From assembly GCA_037190805.1 (NCBI GenBank), contig JBBCJR010000014.1, positions 62,001 to 126,000 on the forward strand: 64,000 bases of DNA. The letters run 5' to 3'. This DNA is from JBBCJR01 sp037190805 (GTDB lineage: Bacteria; Pseudomonadota; Alphaproteobacteria; Sphingomonadales; Sphingomonadaceae). Below the pieces are notes generated by a model. That model made no database searches. It saw only the letters and a program-made list of their open reading frames with translations, and was not told the DNA's origin. A program made the position numbers and the translations under genes. This document shows, in pieces, positions 23,920 to 32,899 of the stretch; within the stretch, counting starts at the first letter, position 1, and every line of letters begins with the position of its first letter.

Positions 23920-25218
23920 ATGTCGTTCTACACTTCGCTCACCGGCCTGCAGGGCGCCCAGAAGGACCTGGCCGTCATCTCGAACAACGTCGCCAATGTC
24001 GGCAGCATCGGCTTCAAGAAGAGCCGCGCCGAATTCGGCGACATCATCTCGACCTCGCCAACCCTGTCGGCCAGCCAGCTGATCGGTTCGGGTACCGTGG
24101 TGAAGAACATCCGCCAGCAGTTCAGCCAGGGTGCGCTGCAGCAGTCGGCCTCGGGCCTCGACCTCGCCATCACCGGCGAAGGCTTCTTCGCCGTCAAGCC
24201 GTCGCTGACCACCGAACAGGTCGTCTTCACCCGCAACGGCAGCTTCACCGTCAACGCCGACCGCTATGTCGTCGACAACACCGGATCGACCCTGCAGATC
24301 TATCCTGTGGATGGTTCGGGCACCGTGGTGTCGACCGGCCTCGGCGCCAGCCGCAACCTGCAGCTGCCGCTGACCAGCGGCACGCCCAAGGGGACCGAGA
24401 ACGTCACCCTGGCGATCAACCTGCCGGCCAATGACGACGTCGTCGCCGACCGGCCGGAATATCAGGTGCCGGGCAACAGCTACGCCTTCGATCGCTTCGA
24501 TCCGAAGACCTACAACCGGACCTCGACGACGACGATCTACGACTCGCTCGGCAATCCGATGACGATGACCAACTATTACATCAAGACGGCGACCACCCCC
24601 AATCCCACCTGGGACGTGCGGACCTTCGTCGGCGATCAGCAGGTCTCGTCCGATCCGGCCCAGCCGACCCCGCCGGTCGCGATGCAGCTGGTGTTCGACA
24701 ACAACGGCACGATGACCTCGCCGACCGCGCCGACGATCATGGCCGAATTCACGCCCAACTCGTCGGCGGGCGCCCAGATCGTCGCCATCGACTATGGCGT
24801 CGCCACCACCCAGCGCGCCGGATCGTTCGCGATCAACGCGGGCTCGCAGGACGGCTATCCCGTCGGGCAGCTGGAAGGCGTCAGCGTCAACGCGCAGGGG
24901 CTGGTCGAGGCGAGCTTCACCAACGGCACCACCCAGGCGCTGGGCAAGGTCGTGGTCGCGAACTTCTCCAACCCCTCGGGCCTCAAGCAGACCGGCAACG
25001 CGCACTGGACGGTCACCGGCCTGTCGGGCGAGCCGCGCCTGGGCGAGGCCGGGGCCGGCGGCTTCGGCACCATCCAGGCCGGCGCGCTGGAACGCGCCAA
25101 TGTCGACATCACTGAGGAGCTGGTCGACCTGATCGCGGCGCAGCGGAACTTCCAGGCCAACGCCAAGGCGATCGAGACCGCCAACACGCTCAGCCAGACC
25201 ATCATCAACATCCGTTAA
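23920..25218 (+). CDS. flgE: Flagellar hook protein FlgE
   Basis: FlgE is the hook subunit, 432 residues. The N-terminal rod-type motif (ISNNVANVGSIGFKKSRAEF) and the C-terminal helix (LIAAQRNFQANAKAIETANT) frame a variable middle with FlgE D2-type sequence (YDSLGNPMTMTNYYIK). The start is ATG 23920, with TAGGAGAAC upstream. A much longer frame extends upstream through flgD in another reading and is not coding. A strong stem-loop follows in the gap before flgF. Confidence 0.95.
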   Translation: MSFYTSLTGLQGAQKDLAVISNNVANVGSIGFKKSRAEFGDIISTSPTLSASQLIGSGTVVKNIRQQFSQGALQQSASGLDLAITGEGFFAVKPSLTTEQVVFTRNGSFTVNADRYVVDNTGSTLQIYPVDGSGTVVSTGLGASRNLQLPLTSGTPKGTENVTLAINLPANDDVVADRPEYQVPGNSYAFDRFDPKTYNRTSTTTIYDSLGNPMTMTNYYIKTATTPNPTWDVRTFVGDQQVSSDPAQPTPPVAMQLVFDNNGTMTSPTAPTIMAEFTPNSSAGAQIVAIDYGVATTQRAGSFAINAGSQDGYPVGQLEGVSVNAQGLVEASFTNGTTQALGKVVVANFSNPSGLKQTGNAHWTVTGLSGEPRLGEAGAGGFGTIQAGALERANVDITEELVDLIAAQRNFQANAKAIETANTLSQTIINIR

Positions 25219-25234
25219 CCATCCTCTGCTCTAA

Positions 25235-25266
25235 TGGCGTCGGCCCGATCGCTCGGGCTGACGCCA
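25235..25266. other. Strong stem-loop in the flgE-flgF gap
   Basis: TGGCGTCGGCCCGA (25235-25248) and TCGGGCTGACGCCA (25253-25266) pair over 14 positions, one of them G-U as RNA, around a TCGC loop. No T-run follows, so it does not look like a terminator. It may stabilise the upstream flgE message or act as a processing or pausing site. Confidence 0.6.
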
Positions 25267-25282
25267 GGAACCGGAACCGCCC

Positions 25283-26026
25283 ATGGATCGCCTTGTCTAT
25301 ACCGCCCTATCGGGTCTGCGCGGCGCGATGGCCGCCCAGGCGGCGACGGCCAACAACCTGGCCAACGCCTCGACGATCGGCTTCAAGGCCGACCGCGTCG
25401 ACTTCGAAAAGCTGATGCTGAAGGGCGCCACCTTCGAGGCGCGCGCCCCGACGTCGGAGGAGGTGATCGACGCCGACCGCAGCGCCGGCACCATCATCCA
25501 GACCGGCCGCTCGCTGGACGTGGCCATCAATGGCAATGCTTGGCTGGCCGTGCAGGCCCCGGACGGGACCGAGAGCTATACCCGGCGCGGCGATTTCTCG
25601 GTCGCGGCGTCCGGCGTTCTCCAGACCGGAGACGGCTTCCCGGTCGTGGGCGAGGACGGACCGATCACCGTGCCGCCATCGGCATCCCTGCGTTTCTCGG
25701 CCGACGGCACGTTGCTGGCGACACCGATCGGCGGCCGCGCCGACGAGCCGGTGCTGGTCGGCCGCCTGAAGCTGGTGTCGGTGGAGGGCAGCGATACGGT
25801 GAAGGGCCTCGACAATCTTCTGAAGGTCAAGGGCGGCGGCACGCTGCCCCAGGATCTCAACGCCTCCGTCACCGGCGGCAGCCTGGAGCAGTCCAACGTC
25901 AACATGACGCAGGAGCTGGTCCAGATGATCGAGAACCAGCGCGCCTACGAGGTGCAGTCGAAGCTGCTGTCCATGACCCGCGACCTCGATGAATCGGGCG
26001 CGTCGATCATGCGCATGCCGAACTGA
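25283..26026 (+). CDS. flgF: Flagellar proximal rod protein FlgF
   Basis: FlgF is a rod subunit, 247 residues. It has the rod N-terminus (TANNLANASTIGFKADRVDF), a middle FlgF/G domain (RSLDVAINGNAWLAVQAPDG) and the C-terminal helix (MIENQRAYEVQSKLLSMTRD). It is separated from flgE by 64 bases that hold a stem-loop, and from flgG by 18 bases. Confidence 0.94.
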   Translation: MDRLVYTALSGLRGAMAAQAATANNLANASTIGFKADRVDFEKLMLKGATFEARAPTSEEVIDADRSAGTIIQTGRSLDVAINGNAWLAVQAPDGTESYTRRGDFSVAASGVLQTGDGFPVVGEDGPITVPPSASLRFSADGTLLATPIGGRADEPVLVGRLKLVSVEGSDTVKGLDNLLKVKGGGTLPQDLNASVTGGSLEQSNVNMTQELVQMIENQRAYEVQSKLLSMTRDLDESGASIMRMPN

Positions 26027-26044
26027 GCATAAGGAACCGACGCC

Positions 26045-26833
26045 ATGACCACCGCCGCCATGCATATCGCCCGCACCGGGCTGGACGCGCAGGACACGCG
26101 GATGCGCGTGATTTCGAACAACCTCGCCAACGTCAACACGACGGGGTTCAAGCGCGACCGCGCGGCGTTCGAGACGCTGGCCTATCAGACGATCACCGCC
26201 GCCGGTTCGCCGTCGACGGCCCAGAACCGCTATGCCACCGGCCTCAACCTCGGCACCGGCGTGCGGGTTCAGGGCACCGCGCGGATCGACACCCAGGGAT
26301 CGCTGGCGACCACCGGCAATGGCCTCGACGTTGCCCTCGACGGCGAGGGCTATTTCCAGGTGCAGATGCCCGACGGGCGTATCGGCTATACCCGCGCAGG
26401 CAATTTCGCCCGCTCACCGGAAGGCAATCTCGTCACCTCCGACGGCTATCAGGTCCAGCCGGGGATCATCATCCCGCCCGGTGTCACCTCGCTGACCATC
26501 GGCACCGACGGCACCGTCTCGGCGACGCTCCAGGGCCAGACCGACACCACCGAGCTTGGTCAGCTTCAGATCGCCAGCTTCATCAACCCGGCCGGTCTGC
26601 AGGCGGCGGGCGGCAACTATCTGTTCGAGACTACGGGCAGCGGCGCGCCGCAGATCGGCATCGCCGGCCTGGAAGGGCGCGGCAACATTCGCCAGGGCAT
26701 GCTCGAAGGCTCGAACGTCAATGTCGTCGAGGAGCTGGTCGACATGATCGAGACCCAGCGCGCCTACGAGGTCAATTCCAAGATGATCAGCGCCACCGAC
26801 GAGATGCTGCGTTATGTCAACCAGAACCTCTGA
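26045..26833 (+). CDS. flgG: Flagellar distal rod protein FlgG
   Basis: FlgG forms the distal rod. The 262-residue product carries the family motifs ISNNLANVNTTGFKRDRAAF at the N-terminus, LDVALDGEGYFQVQMPDGRI in the centre, and DMIETQRAYEVNSKMISATD at the C-terminus. Length is the usual 260-262. Its end overlaps the flgH start by 20 bases. Confidence 0.97.
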   Translation: MTTAAMHIARTGLDAQDTRMRVISNNLANVNTTGFKRDRAAFETLAYQTITAAGSPSTAQNRYATGLNLGTGVRVQGTARIDTQGSLATTGNGLDVALDGEGYFQVQMPDGRIGYTRAGNFARSPEGNLVTSDGYQVQPGIIIPPGVTSLTIGTDGTVSATLQGQTDTTELGQLQIASFINPAGLQAAGGNYLFETTGSGAPQIGIAGLEGRGNIRQGMLEGSNVNVVEELVDMIETQRAYEVNSKMISATDEMLRYVNQNL

Positions 26834-27503
26834 GCGGATCCTGATCGCCACGGTCGCCGGCGTGTTCGCCGTCACTGCGCTCGTACCGACGAGCGCGGAG
26901 GCCGCGCGCAAGCCGAAGCCGTCCGAATTCGACGCCAGCTTCGCGCCCACCCCCGCTCTGCGCCCGGCAAACGGGGCCATCTTCCAGGCGGAGGATGGCT
27001 ATGCCTCGCTCGTCGAAGGCGCGCGCGCGGCGCGGGTCGGCGATCTTCTGACCATCCTGCTGGTCGAGAGCACGTCCGCGTCCAAGCAGAACAGCGCCGC
27101 CTTCGATCGCAACGGCAATATCGGCCTGACGCCGCCCACCTCGGGTCCACTGTCTTTCTTCTCGCCGTCCGACGCCAATATGGGCGGTGGATCGACGTTC
27201 AAGGGTGACGGCAAGGCACAACAGTCGAACCAGCTGTCGGGCGAGGTGACGGTGACGGTCGCCCAAGTCTATCCCAACGGCACGCTGTTGGTGAAAGGCC
27301 AGAAGCGCCTGACCCTCAACCGCGGCGACGAGTTCGTCCAGATCGCCGGCCTCGTCCGTCCCGCCGACATCAGCGTCGACAACCGCGTGCTGTCGACCCG
27401 GGTCGCGGATGCACGCATCACCTATTCGGGCAAGGGCGAGATCGCCCGCGCCAGCCGTCAGGGCTGGCTCAACCGCTTCTTCTCCATGATTTCCCCATTT
27501 TAA
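26814..27503 (+). CDS. flgH: Flagellar L-ring protein FlgH
   Basis: FlgH forms the outer-membrane L-ring bushing. The 229-residue product has an N-terminal signal-like segment (ILIATVAGVFAVTALVP, then TSAEAARKP) and the conserved core (ARVGDLLTILLVESTSASKQ and LSGEVTVTVAQVYPNGTLLV). Most FlgH proteins are lipoproteins with a lipobox Cys; no Cys is present near this N-terminus, so it looks like a soluble-signal form. It overlaps flgG by 20 bases. Confidence 0.94.
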   Translation: MSTRTSERILIATVAGVFAVTALVPTSAEAARKPKPSEFDASFAPTPALRPANGAIFQAEDGYASLVEGARAARVGDLLTILLVESTSASKQNSAAFDRNGNIGLTPPTSGPLSFFSPSDANMGGGSTFKGDGKAQQSNQLSGEVTVTVAQVYPNGTLLVKGQKRLTLNRGDEFVQIAGLVRPADISVDNRVLSTRVADARITYSGKGEIARASRQGWLNRFFSMISPF

Positions 27504-27513
27504 GGCCGTGCCC

Positions 27514-28608
27514 ATGCGCTTCCTCGTCGCCTTCGTCCTTGGCCTCGTCGCCCTTACCGCTCCCGCCCATGCGGAGCGGATCAAGGATATCGGCAGCTTC
27601 GCCGGCATCCGTGCGAACCAGCTGACCGGCTACGGCGTCGTTGTCGGCCTGTCTGGGACGGGTGACGACAATCTGGAATTCACCGTCCAGTCGATGAAGA
27701 GCGTCATCAGCCGGTTCGGCATGACGCTGCCGCCGAACATCAACCCGGCGCTGAAGAACGCGGCCGCCGTGATGGTGACGGCGGACCTGCCGGCTTTCGC
27801 CAAGCCCGGCCAGCGGATCGACGTCACCGTGTCGGCGATCGGCAAGGCGAAGTCGTTGCGTGGCGGCAATCTGGTGCTGACGGCATTGCGGGGCGCGGAC
27901 GGCCAGATCTATGCCATGTCCCAGGGCAACCTTGCCGTCGGCGGGCTTGGCGCGGAAGGCGCGGACGGGTCCAAGGTCCTGATCAACGTCCCGTCGTCGG
28001 GGCGCATTCCCGAAGGCGCCACGGTCGAACGCAGCGTCGACACCGGCTTCGCGACCTCGGAGGGCCTGACCTTCAACCTTCAGAAGGCCGACTTCACCAC
28101 CGCCGAGCGGGTGACCAGCGCCATCAACAAGCATTTCGGCTCGGGCGTCGCCCGCACCCTCGACGGCGTGTCGATCGCCGTCGCGGCGCCGCCGGGCGCG
28201 GACGTGCGCACGGCGCTGGTCAGCCAGATCGAGAATCTCGAGGTCGTCGCGGCCGAAGCCGCCGCCAAGGTGATCATCAACGCCCGCACCGGCACCGTCG
28301 TCATCAACAGCGCGGTCCGGGTCGCGCCGGCGGCCGTCAGCCACGGCAAGCTGACCGTCCGCATCGAGGAAGCGCCGACCGTGGTCCAGCCCGCCCCCTT
28401 CTCACGCGGGCAGACCGCGATCGAGGAGCGCAGCGCCATCACCATCGAGGAACAGGCCCAACCGATGTTCCTGCTAAACCCCGGACCCCAACTTGCCGAT
28501 ATTGTGAAGGCGGTGAACGCGGTGGGCGCCAGCCCCGCCGACCTCGTCGCCATCTTGGAGGCGCTGAAAGAGGCCGGCGCCCTGAAAGCGGAGCTGATCG
28601 TCCTATGA
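27514..28608 (+). CDS. flgI: Flagellar P-ring protein FlgI
   Basis: FlgI forms the periplasmic P-ring. The 364-residue product has a signal peptide (FLVAFVLGLVALTAPAHA, cleaved before ERIKDIGSFAG) and the family core (NQLTGYGVVVGLSGTGDDN). The C-terminal segment (SPADLVAILEALKEAGALKA) is diagnostic. ATG 27514 is chosen over GTG 27508 because AAGG lies 8 bases before it. FlgA, its chaperone, is encoded at 20435-20968. Confidence 0.96.
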   Translation: MRFLVAFVLGLVALTAPAHAERIKDIGSFAGIRANQLTGYGVVVGLSGTGDDNLEFTVQSMKSVISRFGMTLPPNINPALKNAAAVMVTADLPAFAKPGQRIDVTVSAIGKAKSLRGGNLVLTALRGADGQIYAMSQGNLAVGGLGAEGADGSKVLINVPSSGRIPEGATVERSVDTGFATSEGLTFNLQKADFTTAERVTSAINKHFGSGVARTLDGVSIAVAAPPGADVRTALVSQIENLEVVAAEAAAKVIINARTGTVVINSAVRVAPAAVSHGKLTVRIEEAPTVVQPAPFSRGQTAIEERSAITIEEQAQPMFLLNPGPQLADIVKAVNAVGASPADLVAILEALKEAGALKAELIVL

Positions 28609-28964
28609 CCGGTCCCATCATCGGCAGCGCTGGCAAGGCGATCAACGACGCCTCGCGCCTCGATACCACCGACAATCTGAAGGAGGCCGCCGCGAAGTTC
28701 GAGGCGGTCTTCGTCGGCATGATGTTGAAATCGATGCGTGCCACGAAGCTGGGCGACGACCTGCTCGGCTCCTCGGCGATGGACAAGTTCCGTGACATGC
28801 AGGACCAGCATCTCGCCCAGTCGATGGCCGCGAACCAGCCGCTGGGCCTCGGCAAGGCGCTGAGCGACTTCCTGAAACGTGGTCAGCCAACCACCCTGCC
28901 GGAGACGACGACGCCTGAGCCGGCCACGGCCGATGCCGCCGCGATCGCCGGAGCGCGGCCATGA
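28605..28964 (+). CDS. flgJ: Rod-binding protein FlgJ (single-domain form)
   Basis: This is the rod cap/rod-binding domain, 119 residues: LKEAAAKFEAVFVGMMLKSM and MDKFRDMQDQHLAQSMAANQ match the N-terminal half of two-domain FlgJ. The muramidase half is absent, as in many alphaproteobacteria, and the transglycosylase at 18770-19627 is the likely substitute. The gene overlaps flgI and flgK by ATGA at both ends. Confidence 0.9.
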   Translation: MTGPIIGSAGKAINDASRLDTTDNLKEAAAKFEAVFVGMMLKSMRATKLGDDLLGSSAMDKFRDMQDQHLAQSMAANQPLGLGKALSDFLKRGQPTTLPETTTPEPATADAAAIAGARP

Positions 28965-30823
28965 CCGATCTGCTCAGCATCGGCGCCAGCGGCGTCCGCG
29001 CCTATCAGACCGCGCTGGGCGTGGTCGGCGAGAACATCGCCAACGTCAACACACCTGGCTATGTCCGGCGCGAGCTGCGGCTGAACGAGTCGGCGGTATC
29101 GTCCGCGACCCAGCTCCTCCAGCTCGACCGGCGCGTCTTCGGCGGAGTCGAGGGCGCCGGCATCGTCCGCCAGATCGACGCCTTCCGTGCCGCCGAGGTG
29201 CGCACGACCAGCGCCGATCTCGCCCGCACCCAGGCCGGCGTGCAGTGGCTGGAACAGGCGGAGACGGCGTTCACGGCCGGCAACATCTCCGCGCGGCTGA
29301 CCGGTTTCTTCAACGCCGCCAATGCGCTGGCGGCGGACCCGAGCGGCATCGCGCCGCGCACCAATTTCCTCGATCAGGCCGATGCCGTCGCCAGCGCGAT
29401 CCGCGACACTGCCGGCCGTCTGCGCGGGATCGCCGACAATATCGTCACCGCCGCCTCATCAGCCGCCGACCAGCTGAACAGCCTCACCGCCTCGCTGGCG
29501 CAGGTGAACACGGGTCTGCGCAAGGCGCTGCCCGGCTCGAACGCAGCAGCCGCCCTTGCCGACGAGCGCGACCGACTGCTCGACAAGATGGCGTCGCTGA
29601 CCGCGATTTCGGTCAGCGAGAACAGCGACGGATCGGTCGACGTGCGCCTGAATCACGCCAACGGGCCCGCGCTCATCACCGGCGACAAGGCGGTCAAGCT
29701 GACGGTCAGCGGCGCGAACGGCAACCTGGTCATGACGTTCGACGCCTATGGCGACCCGCGCGTCGTGGCAATGACCGGCGGCGCGCTGGCCGGACTGGCC
29801 GACGCCGCCGCGCGCATTCAGGACGCGCGCCAGACCCTGGACGGCATCGCCAGCGGCTTCGCCGCCGCCGTCAATGCCACCCAGGCGGCGGGCGTCGACC
29901 TCGACGGTAATCGGGGCGCGCCGCTGTTCACCGCCGGCCATGCCCGCATTACCCCCTCGCCGACTACGATCGGTGGGGGCACCATCGATGTCGCGGTCAG
30001 CGCCACGGCGACGCCGTTTCCGGCCGGCTATACGCTGACCTATGACGGCGCCAACAGCCACTGGCAGTTACAGCGCGCCGACGGCACCGGTGCGGTCACC
30101 GGCAATGGCAGCCTGACGCTGGACGGCATCACCGTCGAGGTTGGCGGCAATCCACGCGATTACGACCGCTACGACATCCAGATCGGTCAGGGCGCCGAAG
30201 GCCTCAGGCTGACCGACATCGACCCGCGCGGTATCGCCGCGGCATCGCCGTTCACCACCGACAGCACGATCAACAACGCCGGCAGCGGTCGCCTGAGCGT
30301 CGCCGTCGACAGCGCCGCCGCCGGCCTGCCGACGCCAGCTCTTCCCCGCTACACGGTCACCTACAATGCCGGACAGGTCGAGATCAGCGATCCCACGACC
30401 AGCACCGTGCTGGCCACCCTGCCCTATGTCGCCGGCAGCGCCATCGCGGGAGCCGGCTTCTCGCTCACCCTATCGGGCGCGCCGGCCGATGGCGACAGCT
30501 TCACACTGGTCGCAACCGGCGCCAACAGCCGCAACAACGGTAACCTCGCAGGCTTCCAGACCTTGCGGACCAGCGGCGCGTTTGAAAGCCGCGTCGACGG
30601 GCTGGTAGGCGGCAACGCCGCCGCGCTCGAGGCGCGCCGCGACCTCGTCGATGCCCAGACCGCGATCCGCGATGGTGCCGTCGCCCAGCGCGACGCCGCG
30701 TCCGGCGTCAACCTCGATGCCGAGGCCGTCGATCTGCTGCGCTTCCAGCAGGCGTTCCAGGCGTCGAGCCGGATCATTCAGGTCGCGCGCGAAAACTTCC
30801 AGTCCATCCTCGATATCCGCTGA
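28961..30823 (+). CDS. flgK: Hook-filament junction protein FlgK (HAP1)
   Basis: FlgK is the first hook-filament junction protein, 620 residues. The N-terminus (VVGENIANVNTPGYVRRELR) and C-terminus (LLRFQQAFQASSRIIQVARE, ending in ILDIR) are canonical and flank a long variable middle. Length is somewhat above the common 450-560 because of a large surface insertion. Its predicted chaperone FlgN is encoded at 19735-20049. Confidence 0.95.
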   Translation: MTDLLSIGASGVRAYQTALGVVGENIANVNTPGYVRRELRLNESAVSSATQLLQLDRRVFGGVEGAGIVRQIDAFRAAEVRTTSADLARTQAGVQWLEQAETAFTAGNISARLTGFFNAANALAADPSGIAPRTNFLDQADAVASAIRDTAGRLRGIADNIVTAASSAADQLNSLTASLAQVNTGLRKALPGSNAAAALADERDRLLDKMASLTAISVSENSDGSVDVRLNHANGPALITGDKAVKLTVSGANGNLVMTFDAYGDPRVVAMTGGALAGLADAAARIQDARQTLDGIASGFAAAVNATQAAGVDLDGNRGAPLFTAGHARITPSPTTIGGGTIDVAVSATATPFPAGYTLTYDGANSHWQLQRADGTGAVTGNGSLTLDGITVEVGGNPRDYDRYDIQIGQGAEGLRLTDIDPRGIAAASPFTTDSTINNAGSGRLSVAVDSAAAGLPTPALPRYTVTYNAGQVEISDPTTSTVLATLPYVAGSAIAGAGFSLTLSGAPADGDSFTLVATGANSRNNGNLAGFQTLRTSGAFESRVDGLVGGNAAALEARRDLVDAQTAIRDGAVAQRDAASGVNLDAEAVDLLRFQQAFQASSRIIQVARENFQSILDIR

Positions 30824-30831
30824 GGCACGTC

Positions 30832-31779
30832 ATGCAGGTCGGCACCAAGCAGCTTTTCGATGGCGCTCTGTTCAATATGGGGCGGCTGAACCAGCAGGCC
30901 GCGCGCCTGCAGACCGAAATCTCGACCACAAAGAAAATCCAGGCGCCATCGGACGACAGCGTCGCTTTCACCCGCATCACCCAGGTCAAGCGCAGCCTGG
31001 CGGACGAGACGCAGTTCAAGTCGAACGTGACCTTCGCCGCGACCCTGCTCGATCAGGCCGATACAGCCCTCACCGCGATGGAAATCCAGGTCCAGCGGGC
31101 GCGCGAGATTGCGCTGGCGGCGTCGAACGACACCTTGTCGCCGGCCGACCGCAAAGCGTTCGCGACGGAACTGCACGGCATCCTCGACACCATGGTCGAC
31201 ATCGCCAACACGCGCGATTCCCGTGGTCTGCCGCTGTTCGGCGGCGCGGCCACCGGCGACGCGTTCGGCCGTGACGCCAATGGCGGAGTCGTGTGGCAGG
31301 GCGAAGGTGAGGCCGCGCCGATCCCCATCGCCGCCAACGCCAGCATCGCCGCCGCCGACAGCGGCGCACGCCTGTTCGGCGGTCTGCCGTCAGGCGAGGG
31401 CACCACCGACATCTTCGCCATGGTCCAGAATCTCGCTGCCGCGCTGGACGGCACTGCGCCCGACGATCCGTCGCTGGGCGACACGCCGCAGGCGCAACTG
31501 CGCGCGCGGCTGGACCAGGGCATCAGCGACTTCGCCGCCGCCACCGACCGGCTGGGCAACGCCCGCGCCTCGGTCGGCGCGCGCGGCGCGCGGCTCGTGG
31601 TCGAGGCCGAACGCCTGACCGAGCTGGCGACCACCCGCGAGATCGAACGGTCGAGCCTCGAGGATGCCGACGTCGCCGAGAATATCGCCCGGCTGCAGCA
31701 GACCATGCTGGCGCTGGAAGCCAGCCAAGCGAGCTTCGCCAAGATGTCGCAGATGTCGCTGTTCGATTATATTCGCTGA
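30832..31779 (+). CDS. flgL: Hook-filament junction protein FlgL (HAP3)
   Basis: FlgL is the second junction protein, 315 residues. It has a flagellin-like N-terminal helix (FNMGRLNQQAARLQTEISTT) and a C-terminal helix (NIARLQQTMLALEASQASFA) ending at SLFDYIR. It follows flgK by eight bases and closes the rod-hook operon before motA, which has its own sigma-28 promoter. Confidence 0.93.
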   Translation: MQVGTKQLFDGALFNMGRLNQQAARLQTEISTTKKIQAPSDDSVAFTRITQVKRSLADETQFKSNVTFAATLLDQADTALTAMEIQVQRAREIALAASNDTLSPADRKAFATELHGILDTMVDIANTRDSRGLPLFGGAATGDAFGRDANGGVVWQGEGEAAPIPIAANASIAAADSGARLFGGLPSGEGTTDIFAMVQNLAAALDGTAPDDPSLGDTPQAQLRARLDQGISDFAAATDRLGNARASVGARGARLVVEAERLTELATTREIERSSLEDADVAENIARLQQTMLALEASQASFAKMSQMSLFDYIR

Positions 31780-31950
31780 TCGCCGGTACGGATTGGTTCT
31801 GCGTTGCTGAACTAACGACGAGGCCGGCACGCGTTACACGACCGCCTTGTCAGGATCCTGCGCGCGGCTTGCCGGACAGGGACTGGCCGACGACGACGCC
31901 CGCAGAAGCCCATAACGCCACCTTTTCCGCCGAAAATCGTCATTCACCCC

Positions 31951-31977
31951 TCAAGCCAGCGCGACTTCTGCCGTTAA
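31951..31977 (+). promoter_or_regulatory. Sigma-28 promoter of motA-motB
   Basis: TCAA (31951-31954) and GCCGTTAA (31970-31977) are separated by 15 bases; the -35 differs by one base and the -10 by one base from TAAA-N15-GCCGATAA. The start would be near 31984, about 49 bases before the motA ATG. The rest of the 253-bp flgL-motA gap shows no gene. Confidence 0.7.
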
Positions 31978-32032
31978 GGCTAAAGAGTAGGCCGCGGTGC
32001 GGCGGCAAGGTCCCGGGGGTTCTGGTCGTTCC

Positions 32033-32896
32033 ATGTTCGCGATAATCGGCATCGTCGTCCTCATCGCCATGGTGTTCGGCGGATTCGCTCTCACCGGCGG
32101 CGCCCTCGGCCCCGTCATGCACGCCCTGCCCCACGAAATGCTGATCATCGGCGGCGCTGCCGTCGGCGCGCTGATCATCGGCAATTCGATGAAGGAACTG
32201 AAGGCGATGGGCGGCGGCTTCGCCAAGATCTTCAAGGGGCCGAAATACAAGAAGCAGGATTATCTCGACACCATCTTCCTCGTCTCGCGGCTGATGAAGA
32301 TGCTGCGCGTCGAAGGACCGATCGCGCTTGAACCCCATCTTGAAGACCCCAATGGCAGCGCGGTCTTCGCCGAATATCCCAAGCTCCTCAAGGACAAGAC
32401 GCTGATCCACCTGATCTGCGACACGCTGCGTCTGGTCGTGGTGTCGTCCGGCACGCTCGACGTGCACGCAGTCGAGGAGGTGATGGACAACGCCCTGAAG
32501 ACCCACCACCATGAGGAAATCCAGCCGGCCGATACCCTGCAGGGACTGGCCGACGCGCTGCCCGCGCTCGGCATCGTCGCGGCGGTTCTGGGCGTCGTGA
32601 AGACCATGGGCTCGATCGACAAGCCGCCGGCGATCCTGGGCGGCATGATCGGCTCGGCGCTGGTCGGCACCTTTCTCGGCGTGTTGCTCGCCTATGGCCT
32701 GGTCGGGCCGTTCGCCGGCCGCCTGCGGCAGGTGATCGAATCCGACGCCGCCATCTATCATGTGGTGAAGCAGATCATCATCGCCTCGCTCCACGGCCAT
32801 CCCCAGCCGCTGGTCATCGAAGCGGCGCGCAGCGGCATCGCCCATTCGAACCAGCCCGGCTTCGCCGAGGTGTTCGACGGGCTGCGGGGCAAGTAG
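32033..32896 (+). CDS. motA: Flagellar motor stator protein MotA
   Basis: MotA forms the pentameric ring of the proton-driven stator. The 287-residue product has TM1 (FAIIGIVVLIAMVFGGFAL), TM2, a large cytoplasmic domain and TM3-TM4 (ALGIVAAVLGVVKTMGSIDK and LVGTFLGVLLAYGLVGPF). The start is ATG 32033; the frame is open 36 bases earlier without support. It is followed by motB three bases later. This conventional pair contrasts with the reduced pair at 20990-22200. Confidence 0.95.
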   Translation: MFAIIGIVVLIAMVFGGFALTGGALGPVMHALPHEMLIIGGAAVGALIIGNSMKELKAMGGGFAKIFKGPKYKKQDYLDTIFLVSRLMKMLRVEGPIALEPHLEDPNGSAVFAEYPKLLKDKTLIHLICDTLRLVVVSSGTLDVHAVEEVMDNALKTHHHEEIQPADTLQGLADALPALGIVAAVLGVVKTMGSIDKPPAILGGMIGSALVGTFLGVLLAYGLVGPFAGRLRQVIESDAAIYHVVKQIIIASLHGHPQPLVIEAARSGIAHSNQPGFAEVFDGLRGK

Positions 32897-32899
32897 GCC

